From Acanthaster planci (taxonomy: Eukaryota; Echinodermata; Asteroidea; Valvatida; Acanthasteridae): a DNA stretch of 64,000 bases. The stretch is from NCBI RefSeq assembly GCF_001949145.1, contig NW_019091357.1, forward strand, positions 1,908,982-1,972,981, written 5' to 3'. This document shows positions 49,864-61,100 of this stretch, in pieces. The translations under genes and the position numbers were made by a program. Position 1 is the first letter of the stretch; every line of letters starts with the position of its first letter. The notes under the pieces were generated by a model. That model worked only from the letters and a program-made list of their open reading frames with translations, did not search any database and was not told the DNA's origin.

Positions 49864-51913
49864 TAAACACAGCGGGAAGTGTGCCAAACAATGGGGTTCT
49901 CCACTCTCCAGCTTTGCAACGCACAGTAGAATCATTTAATAAAATATCGGAGATCCTGCGTGATAGCGTGTTCTGTGTACCTTTTTTAAAGTCACGACGT
50001 TTATGAAAAAAATTAACTATTGTTAAAAATTCATAGCTGGGATTTTAAGAACCTGTTTTAATTTTTTGAAATTCCTTTTAAAGTTTTACCAACAATTCCT
50101 CTAAGACTTTTGTTGCAATCACTCAACACCTGTTTTTGATGTTCTCGTGCATATCTAAATTTACTCAAATGGCCCCATGTCCAACTTTGAGAAGTGTATC
50201 AAATTCATTTGGATGGAGTATACGTAAGAGGCAAGAGAGAGTGGATAATCTACTTAGCCTATGCTGAGTGACAAAACAGTGCGAAGGGTCAACAGTAAGA
50301 CCCAGAAAAGCCAGCTTTGCACAGCTGGACTGCCGATCGAATTCATCTCATAGCGCAAAGCATTAATAGGCATACAAATCGACACTTTCTGTTCCCTTTG
50401 GAGGGACATGGTTTAAGTCAGAGAACAGACTTGGATCTGAAGATTTTCTCTGACATATCAGCCTAACCTTACAGCCGACATATACCAGGCCAACCACTCT
50501 GAACCGCCACTTGTCGCCGTTGATGACTTGACAGGCACTGAGCCAAATGTCCCGCTGTATGGACAATAATTATGCTGGCTGCCCCCCCTTCCATATATGT
50601 ACGTGTATGCCTCTGGTCGCAAAATGTCAAACTTCGGAAGAGGACAGAAATGCCGTCTGTGAAAACTCCAGCTTTACACCGAGACACGATTTTAAAAAAG
50701 TCAACCCAGATAGCCCTATTAGCTTCCGTGCATTTACACTTAGGCAAATTGAGCACTGAAAATGCAATTAAGTCCATCATGCTGACGATTCGTGCATCCA
50801 TGCACGATAATAATGGAAAACTCGTGGTATACCAGTAGAAGTCAGATGTGCGGAATAGAGGCAGCTTTTAAATTAAAGAGGCAATGTTAGAGTAGGTCTG
50901 TGCATACTTGACAAAGCCAAATATACCTGCAATCTTTCCAACAACACCTCGATGTCAATGAACTTAAGCCTACTGATGTAACTGCGTACCCGAATATTGT
51001 TACGAAACTTTTTTTCAACTCCGTTACGAAATGAGAAAAAAAAATAATTCCGCTTATGTGGATTCTGCTCTGAAGATACATAATTCGCAGGGAAATGCAT
51101 GAATATCCTATCATACCGTAAGTCCCATAGGAAATGAAGCAATACGTCCTGTAAAAAATGTATATTTACCAGTAGATTGAAGTGGGTATTTAGTGAACAT
51201 TTAAGTAGTATAGCGTGAACATTTCCTAGCGTGTACTGTTCAGTAAAATATTTTCCAAGTTCAAGAATTATAGCTGTTATCCACGAGCCTCAAATCGATT
51301 CATAACCTCATCAAATTCGGTACCTGTACTTCATGGGGTCTATCCTTTCTCTGGGCCCTTCAGATACGATCCCAATCAGTTCCACACAATCCTTAATAAA
51401 TGCATAAATTTTTTATTGTGACAATTACATTTTCTCTATGGTCCTCTGCAGCCGGGTGGTTGTCATTCTTTTGGTTAATTTCAACTGCACAACGAAATCA
51501 CAAAAGTTGCCATCTTTACCATCAGATTCTCTTTTTACCTTCCTCTAATTCAGGATAAACCACAAAGACTTGGCATCCACGCTAGGTTAACAAGACATAT
51601 TTTGCAGCTGCAGAACAAATCTCCTTTCACGCAGTTTTAAATCGGGTATAATGGAGCCCGATCAAGCTTGTTTGTGAGTGAAACGAATAACAAAATGTAC
51701 AAAGTCTGTTTGTGAATGAAATAGCCTAACCATGACGACTGAAATCTGGATGGTGATTTAAGTTCAGTCACATGCTAGCGATGCTACAGGGGTTTACAAC
51801 CAGAGTGGCGCCATAATCACAATTACTTGAATCAGTGGTTCTTCTTCAGTTCGGTACGTAGCAACAGATTCGCTGAACCTAATGTATAGCCACGGGAGAA
51901 GCACAAAGTTAAT

Positions 51914-52130
51914 TTAAGTCCTAATCGCTGGATCCAATAAACTCAGGAACCTGATCCCTAAAAGAGGTGACTGAATTGTTGAGACAATTGTATCGGGAAG
52001 CCTATTCCAATCTCTACATGTTCTGGGTACAAAGGAGTTTGTGTGCGCTTCAGTTTTGCTCTGTGGCAAATCAAGGAATTGAAAGCCCTTTCCAGTAGCT
52101 GGTCTATGTGATCTTGTAGGAGCACGGTTC
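51914..52130 (-). mobile_element. truncated LINE reverse transcriptase tail
   Basis: On the minus strand an open stretch ends at a TAA at 51916-51914 and contains HTNSFVPRTCRDWNRLP followed by DTIVSTI. This is the characteristic C-terminal end of non-LTR retrotransposon ORF2 (the FxPRTxRDWNxLP pattern). Upstream sequence gives stops, so the copy is 5'-truncated, as is usual for LINEs. The region down to about 51800 may be its 3' UTR. Confidence 0.75.
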
Positions 52131-55100
52131 AGTGATTGCTTTCACATTTTACAACCTGCGAAGTCTCTTACATCGTTTGATATGCACAGTTAAGGTTTGC
52201 CCGTGCATGCCATCATATCAGCAAAGAAACAGTGTGTTTGGACACCACAAATCATTTTAACATGTGGGTGTTTTAAATGGCATGGCAGGGTTCCAATTCG
52301 ACTGATTTATTTTTCTTTAAAATGGACGCGACAAAATGATGGTGAATCGGTCTTTCCGATACAAAAATTACTCCCTGGCTCGCTTTATTACACAAACTAG
52401 CTGCACAAACACCACTCACACGCTGCTAACTACATTACGGGCGGTCGTCGCCCTGGCTTTGCAGCTAGTACGTTACACCACTCATTTTTCAGCATGAACA
52501 CTGCACATTCTTTGTGCATGTGCAAGGCCAAAGGATCATAGTGTAAGATCAGCACAGGCCATCTAATAAACTATGTGGTCCACGTGCTCTCGATTCGGTG
52601 TTATTTTGGACAGTAGACAGGCTCTACCCACCTTGCCTTGTCGGGAACACAGTCAGTCTATCTCCTCCTTGGCGGGAACAAGGAAAGACGTTTTTGTGAG
52701 TGGTAATACAAGCGTGGGGGAGAAACATCAGCGGGGAGCGAGGCCGGCACAGGGTCAAGACAGAGATTCCGGCATGGACCTCATTATGCACTATGTACAT
52801 GTACATACATACATAGTGTACACATGTACATGTACTTCGCGTCATACGGGTACACGTCATGGACACGTGTGACGTGTGTCTTCGCAGCGTTTGGGCCAAA
52901 TTGTGCACAATAGTACTTGAAGATCGTGACTGTGCATAAATGGAAGTTATTGTCATGATAATTTTTCCCCTTCCTGCTTAGTTTATGAAGATAATTTGTT
53001 TAGTAATTTTTAATGAATAGAATACGATATGGCCCCATCCATGTTGATGAGGATCACAAATCGTCAAAACGGGGCGTCTTCTCTCGGCTCAGCAGTGCTC
53101 TGCTCATCGCAGGACCGTCATTGCAGGGGCCGGTAATGTGATAAAGGGAGCATATTTTGGTAAGTGGGAGGTACTAGAGATAAATCGAAATGGGGGACCT
53201 TTTCACTAGTAAATTCATAATTATGCAAGCATGCGCCAAATGGCCTTGGCGGCAAGAAGTGTGAGCGGGCCATTGAAAATATACAGAGGTGCGACTTAGA
53301 GAATTATTTAATTTCTCTCAGGTTTTCTGGCTTTGTACGGTTTTTTTCTCCAGAAAATCCCATTAAATCATTTCCGCCATTAGTTTCTAATGTAAGCCGG
53401 ATTTTAGTACTCTGTAAAAAGACTTTATAATCGTGATTTTTCCTGCGAGCGAGACCGCCGTTTCTTAGTATGGCCCCTTCCGTCGTAAATAGTATAAATT
53501 ACATCATCAGTGTTCTTGGAGCCAACCTGTGCCTTTGTAAACTCGGAGCGTACTGATGCTCAATGTAGCATACATGTACTGTACGTACAGGGTACGGTAC
53601 ATGTACTCACATAGCTTACCATTGGCATTGAACCTGGTCATAGCCGAAACCGAGAGAAATGGTATTCAGTTGTTGTGTTTGGGGTTGAACAAGGCAAAGT
53701 GCAGATTTCAAAGAGAAATTTGAGATCTGGCGGATTGTGAATTTAGGGACCCCAAGTTTGAGTCATTTTAATCTGTGCAAAGCTGGTTATTGCCCCCCCC
53801 CAAAAAAAAGTTAATGCTGTCTGAACTGCGCTGACCATGTTTTTGGAAATTGCACATTGGAAATTGTGAGAAAATGAACAATTTATGGTGCCTTTGTTCG
53901 GTAGCGAAGGAGAAAAAGTAAGATATGCTATCAGCACTCCCATTCGACGTGTGGAAATGAACGACTTTGACCGTTCGCGGCGGTTACTTGACCAGACCCT
54001 GGTGAATCATACGGAATTGTCCTCAGCTGAGCAACTTGAACTTGTCAGTCCTTCTCGTTCTTCCTTCCTTACTCAGAAAACAAACTCCATAAGCCGGACG
54101 GTTGCAGGTGTGTCGTGATAAGTGGATGAAACTAATAATAGGCCCCCTCTGTTGAGCCTTCTCATTTTGAAGACTTTGTTTGCACAAAATTAACAAACCA
54201 TCACTGATTGAAATTCTTTGTATGTGCTCTAGAACCAAATAAAACACCACAGACTCGTGAAAAGAATGATGCTATATAAAAACATGAAATTTGAGTGGCC
54301 TCAAGGTGGTTGCTGAGATGATAAAATATTGCCAATCGATCTCTTGGTCTTTTGCCACTATATTTCTCATTTTAGAGGTTTTCCCAGAACAATGAGACAC
54401 TGACGACTAGCCAGAATCTCAACTACACAATACAATAAGTTTTATCCAGCTGGATTTTTGTGTTTGACTTTTACAAATTATATTTTAGATTCATCTGAGC
54501 AGCATGTTTTACATACACAAAATTAACCGATCCAGCACTATCCCCAAGAAGCGCAGCCTACACGCGGACCGTACCGTACATGTAACGGTACATTTAATGC
54601 GTCAGAGCCCCTGTACAAAAATGTTTATCATGTGGTTCATGCACGTATAGTACATTGTAAAACTGGGGAAATATACCGCGAAGTTCAACATTTCCTAGCA
54701 ATGTTATAATCACAGATAGACCTCGGTTTCAATAATAAACTTCATGTTAACTTACTGTATTTTTGTGTTAGTCTTTCGTTCCTGAGTCACTGAATTCTTG
54801 CGCTTGCAAGGCCGTAAAATCACGGATAAACGGAATCGGTGATATGCTAACGTGTCTGATCGGGAAGAGCAAAAAATCTAGCGGAAAACCGTCAGCAAAG
54901 CTAAAACCTTCACACCTTTCTCCGCCACAGCCCACTTTTGAAAACTTCAGGAAAACTTCGAATTCTTTGTTTCGAGCCTTCGAAAGTCGCATCAAAACGT
55001 AAACAAACTACCGGTTACCAAAAGAGCTTTTCACAAAAATCACTAGTTTTAACCACTCAGGTACTATTTCTCAGATTTAATTTTTACAAAACATGTTAGG

Positions 55101-55194
55101 ATAAAGGTTTATCTTACCATAGAAAAAATACAAAAAATAGGGCAGAACCAAGTGAGGAAATCGAAACCTTTTCTTAGAAAACATTTAGATTTTT

Positions 55195-55345
55195 CAAACC
55201 AGCCACAGTGTGTCAAGTGACATTCGTGTATGGAACTCACTCCAGGAAAACCTTAAGGAAAGCAGTATCTTTAAGAAATAATGAAAATGAAAAAAAGGAG
55301 AAGAAAACTGAAATTTTACATAGGTACGAGTTTAAACTATAAGAT
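55195..55345 (+). mobile_element. second LINE tail, degraded
   Basis: Plus strand translation gives SSDIRVWNSLQENLKESS followed by IFKK and, after a frame break, a lysine-rich end with FYIGTSLNY. This resembles the C-terminal GxxxWNSLPxxIK...FKKxLK tail of CR1-type LINE ORF2. Stops and a frameshift show it is dead. Confidence 0.55.
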
Positions 55346-57378
55346 AATTTCATACAAATTAAGATTGATTAATTAAGTGTTGATTAATCCAAGTACGACA
55401 TGTGGAATAATGTTCTTCCTTAAAACCTTTTTTGATCGGGCCACGGTCCACAAAACAAAAACGAATGTCACAGGAGGGCGCCCGCTCAGGACGCACAGTG
55501 ATGAAGCGATTCGTTTTATTGTACAAGTGTAGCGCACATGCAGTACATGTATTTACGAACTGGCTGATTCTCGTGGTCAGCATTACGTATGCAAATAGCC
55601 CTAAAATAGGACATGCGCAGTTAATAAGTTCCCTCTGTAAACATACGTGCCGGTCCCTACGGCCTGGGTGCACTGTCCACTATCGAAGCACCACTGAAAA
55701 CAGTGTAACATCGGCATTGTTCCGGGCCCAATAACTTGCGTACCAACACCCCTGAGGTTTCTGAAACACGTTAAATTAATATAAGGTCCATAATCTTTCA
55801 ATTTCCTTTCTCTATTTTCTGTGGGTTATCAGATTACATTTGTAATTATTCCCATAAATCAAATTACCGCCCTAAAAGTGATTTTCCCCCGAAGTCTGCT
55901 TGCTGCCGTTTTTCAAGTGCCAATTAACCCTCAACCTTCGGGGCACTTAGGATCATTTTTCAACCATATTTTTAGTCGTTCGGCTGTCAGATGAAAGCCA
56001 AAAGACCCAGGGAGTTGACCCTGGCAAAGATTTACACAGTCTCACCATTTTGGGGGCCATAAAATCTCTTTTTTCAAAAGATACTGCGGGGGCACTTTTA
56101 ATGCTAATGACTGCTGGCCAGAAAATCTCACTCGAATTAGTAGGCTACACCCCCACGTTCGGAGGACGTCTGTAAGAGGTCTGGAGACTACGCCGTATGG
56201 GACGGGAACCACTATTTTTTGGAGGGCGGGTATCTTTGAAAAAAGGCGAATAAAAATTGTTTTCGTGGCTAACCCCAATAAAATTGAAACGAAAAGAGAT
56301 CTTCTGGTCATAATCTTGAATTTCCATTGAAAAAAACGGAGGCCAACCTCTTCCCGAAAGTCAACAGGCGGCGCTATTTCGGTCTGATTTTGCAATGTTT
56401 TCATGGGCGCGTAGTTAATGGTGCCGCGCAACCATTGATCTCCGTGAACGGGTTTCAGAGCTACGGCTAGGTCTATTGTCTACCCATATTTCCAATGGAG
56501 GGAAGACCTAGACCTAGCTCTAGACGACAGATTCGGATGCAGTGCAACCCACAGCTCAGATGAAGCTAGCTAGCTATACACGTACACACCTCCAGCCAGC
56601 TAGCTTTTCGTCTTGTGAGCGCCCTCTCGCGTACGTATCAACAACACAAAAACGTCATGACCGGTCTTCAGTTTCACCTTATCATGATCATGTCATGCTC
56701 CCATCAAATTAATTGCAAACATTCATGTGATAAAATCTATGTTAAATTTGTTTACGCAGGGTCTTACTTAGGCTGTTTGTAATAGAGCGATAAGACTAGA
56801 GTTCGTTTATCAGAACATCAAACAGGGAAGAAGAATTACTCTTTTGCTGCATTTCACTTGAAAACTTCCTCGCACTTAGCGCAGAGGTGTTGTAATTGTA
56901 AAGTGTGGCCCGTCTGTCTGCCTCTGTGCCCCGTGGATAACGGTCGGTGGTGTGCGGTGTTTCTGATGTCGAAGGTAGGCTTGTTTCGTTTTGTCCTGTG
57001 TTTTCGTAAGGCTAAGCCAAGTCACAAGTCATTTCCAGTCCTAATTCAATTCAGTTGATCACACGTCAAGTCACAAGCAAGTCAATTTGGTCCCAACACA
57101 AAAAAACAGTGTGGCGAACATCAGATCAAGTGCGCGAATTTAAGCGAGCCGCGCGCGCGTGTATTTTGCCCCGTGAACAAGATGGCGCATATTCAAGCCA
57201 AGTGATTCAGATGTGGTCTTTGACAGACAAGACTGAAGTAGAAGTCGCGAAACAAATGAAGTCTGCACTGATTATTTTAAGAATACAAGGCATAAAGTTG
57301 ATCCTTTTCTAACTTGCATTGGTCATAAATTACATGCCAGTTCAAGTCAACTCACAAGTCATTCTTTGTGAGTCCAAG

Positions 57379-57535
57379 CACTGGCAACAGAAGTGGGGGG
57401 GGGAGCTAGGGGAGAATTTTGATGGGGGCATAACCCCCACTTTTTGCAGGGCTTAATGGATCGGCCTATTAATGGCTGATATCTGGTGGTCTCACAACTC
57501 CCCCCCCCCACTTTGAAAATTGTTAAGCCGCCACT
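57379..57535. mobile_element. possible small insertion flanked by 9-bp direct repeats
   Basis: GAGTCCAAG is present at 57370-57378 and 57536-57544. The segment between has G-run/C-run ends with AAGTGGGGGG and its complement, and a terminal GCCGCCACT. It interrupts CAAGTC-rich DNA. A 9-bp duplication would fit a MuDR-like insertion, but the host repeat itself contains similar words, so this may be coincidence. Confidence 0.35.
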
Positions 57536-58164
57536 GAGTCCAAGTCAAGTCACAAGTCCAAAACTGATAGTTACAAGTCGAGTCATGAGTCACAAAAGTA
57601 GCTGCTCAAGTAGGACTAACCCACTTTGAACCTTGATGTCAGAGTTTCTGTCAGATCTGTGGAACTTTGTCTCAAGGGATTCTTGTTTCGTCTTTTGGTC
57701 TTGTCTCAAAGTCGCATGTGCCGTTAGAAGCAAATGTCCCGTGGCTAAGAAAAAAGGAACGTCTGATGAGCAAAATTTGTTCACAAGAATTAATCCATTA
57801 TAAACATAATTAATTTGTTTGGGAACTGATGTCCTTCAAAACTGTATACATAACCATTAGGCCTGCGTGTGCATAAAAACATGTTTTCACAAATTGCATG
57901 TTCATGTTAATCGTACGCCAGATAAAACAACCTTATTAATCAGGTACTGCGGGTAGTTTGAAAAGATGATATTTTGTAGAAATGTCTGTCTTCATCGTGA
58001 ATACATTTTATTTTGTACTAAAGGCTCTTACAGTTTGTGATATTCTTTGACCAGTTCAGATCCTCAACATCAGTCTACCGGTATGTCAGAAGTGACGCTG
58101 TGCGTGGTGAACTGATTCTAGTGGAATGTTAATTTTGACTTTTGAAATTTAAAAAAGAAAAAAC

Positions 58165-61100
58165 ATGGCAAAGTTTGACTGTTTCAACCAAGTGATCAGT
58201 CGACAGTTCTACCGCTATGGCCGTTTGATTGCACGACGCCCGGCCATATTTCTCATTGTGCCACTCATTGTCGCGGGTTGCCTGAGTTCCGGGATGATAT
58301 TCCTGACAATTGAAACAGATGCGGCTTACCTCTTCACACCAGACAATAGCCGGGCTCGCGACGAGCTGGCAGAGATGGCGGCATTGTTTCCGGTCAACTA
58401 TGAGAAGTTTCTCCCCAACCGTGTCCTGACCACTCAAGAGTTTGGCGGCAGTGTGGTGATTACGACCAGAGATGGGAGCAACATTCTGAGGGAGGAAGTC
58501 ATGGCCGAGATCATTCACCTAGACAACACACTCAGATCCTTGGAGATCCAAGCACCCGGCTCAAATAGCAGCATAACCTATGCCGACATTTGCTGTCACT
58601 TCACCCACGATCAGTGTCTGGAAGACCCAGTTTTGAAACTTCTGAACTACTCCTCAAAGAGTGTGACTTCCATGAACCTCACTTATCCATTTTCTTACAT
58701 TGATCTCATAGACCTCCCAGTATCTTCAACTGATATTTCCTTTGACTTCATGGAGGGCCTTCCATTTGGAAGTGTCGATCAGTTGGCTTTTCAACAAGAT
58801 GGCATTCCTGATTTGAGCTTTCTCATCCCCACTGGGCCACAGAACATCAGCATCAATATTGGTGCATCGTTAGGGGGTGTCGTCCTGTACGAAAACTCTG
58901 ACGTCATCAGGTCGGCCAAGGCGTTAAACATCATGTATTTTCTGCGATCGGGAACAGAAGAGGAACGTATCCTGGCAGAGGAGTGGGAAAGAGCATTCCT
59001 AGAGACCTTCCTGACACTCTTCAGTGGTTACCTGCACATTGAAGTGTCAGTATTTGCTTCCACGACGCTGTCAGATGAGCTCATCGCCATGGCAACCCGC
59101 GTCATGCCCCGGTTTTGCATCACCTTTAGCCTCTTGATCGGCTTTGCCGTGGGATCGTGCATGATGATGGACTGGGTGTTCAGTAAACCCTGGCTGGGAC
59201 AGTTTGGGGTTATATCGGCTATGCTGGCCATAGCGTCCTCAATGGGCCTGCTGTCATTCTGCGGCCTGCCCTTTAATGAGGTTTCTGCATCCATGCCATT
59301 TCTAGCAATAGGTGAGTCCAACAAAACATGTTTAAAATTCAGGAAACAATGCAGATTGTCCCGCTCTTGGTGACATTAGGGACATGTATGTTCTCAAGAT
59401 TTTTCCTGATTTCAGGATTTTCGACCTCTAAAATTCTGGAATTAGACACTCTGAGTAATATTACAGGTTTGCTACGGTAATCTTGGCATTTTAATGTTAA
59501 CATATATACACGTGTATTTATTGAACCAAAAGTGAACAAATTATGTAAGAATATCCATTTATAGGAAACCACACCCTTATCAGCTATAAAAAGCCAATTA
59601 ATATTATGCAGACTCCATAAAGACTAATGAAAGCCATGTTTGATTCAATATTTCGTTCTTTATTCAGAACATCTTCAGGAAAGATGAAGATGTTCTGAAT
59701 AAAGAACGAAATATTGAATCAAACATGGCTTTCAAAAGCCAATTAGTTTCAGCATTTTGTTGTGAAATTTACAACCCCAGGCTAGATCTGTTCTATTCTA
59801 TTCTTGGAAGCTAAAATTTGTTTTTGTACACTGTTCTTGCACAAGTCACCAGGGCCCAGGCAACTCATTTTAGCAGTCCTCACTTCATTCATTCTGTTCA
59901 TTTTCATTGTACATTGTGTTTACGACAGGCATCGGCATTGATGACATGTTCATCATGCTGGCCGCATGGCGGAAGACCTCTATCAAGCTCTCCATAGAGG
60001 AGCGGCTGGGCCAAACGTACGCGGAGGCCGCTGTGTCCATCACCATAACCAGCATCACCGATGCCCTGGCCTTTGGCATTGGTTCCATCACCAGACTACC
60101 AGCCATCAGGGTGTTCTGCCTCTACAGTGGAATGGCCATCATCTTTGATTACCTGTACCAGGTAAGGCTCTGGGAAGAATGCCCGGCACTGGCAGTGGAA
60201 GGGGGGGGGCCAGTGGCCTCTCCCTCTCCACTTTTTCTACTGGAGGGCATGGCTCCCCCACTTGCCTGGCTCTTTTCTGTCCGGCAAAGCTGACTTCAGA
60301 GTTCCAATACAGAGATTGCCACCCTGTTTGCTCTTTGTGGGAGCCATACAGATTGGCCTCTGGCCACTAGCGGTGCTGAGTGCTTTTCTTTCTCGCTATA
60401 TTCTTGAGGGAGTCAGCCCATGTTCAGCCAGATAAAAGTTTGGGAACAGTTTCTGTATTCTAACAGCATATGCGAAAGATGAAGCATGTTCGAGGTCATT
60501 TGGAAGGGGCAGTAGGCGAGTGCAAGGTCAATCTTATCAATGTGTCCTTTCCCTTGCACACGTTTTGTCCTTAATTGACTGTTGCCCTTTGAACTACATG
60601 TACGTGTACCAACCTGGCTCATGCCCCCCCCTCATTGTCCAAACAGAGCTTTTCAAGATTCCGCACCATATCAGCAAAGACTTAAGATAGAGTGAATTGA
60701 AGGTTGTAATTTGCATATCATATGATTAGCTTGGTGGTCCTTGAAGTGTGTTGCTGATCTCTGCTGCGGTAGTATTTCTACGGCAAAGCATGGGGCTGCC
60801 ATGAAACGTGACTATTGGAGGACCAGGGTTTATGTCAAGTCACTTTCAATCAATGAGTAATGCATGTACCTGTATGTAGCGCTTTCGGCCAAAATGTCAG
60901 CTCAAGGCACAAAAGCTTACCGCATTTTTGCAGAAGTGATATACTGCATCAGGGTAGGGAATAGTGAGGGGGGGGGAACATTGCGACATTCGCAATTCAG
61001 CAATTGTCTGGCGGTCACACTCCATGCGGAGCAAACCAGTACCCTCAGAGCCAGGTATCGGTGTTTGGAAAAGTACTTGTCATAATTATTTTGTGCCCTG

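Larger units (their letters stand above)
47560..58140. other. intergenic region with transposon remnants
   Basis: No gene is recognised with confidence over about 10.6 kb. It holds a MITE-like element (48548-48776), a dispersed repeat copy, two LINE tails, ACATGTAC palindromes (52790-52830, 53570-53605) and CAAGTC-rich repeats (57010-57080, 57330-57385, 57536-57600). Short possible exons near 53885-54112 (+) and 54910-54992 (-) are discussed under findings. Confidence 0.45.
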
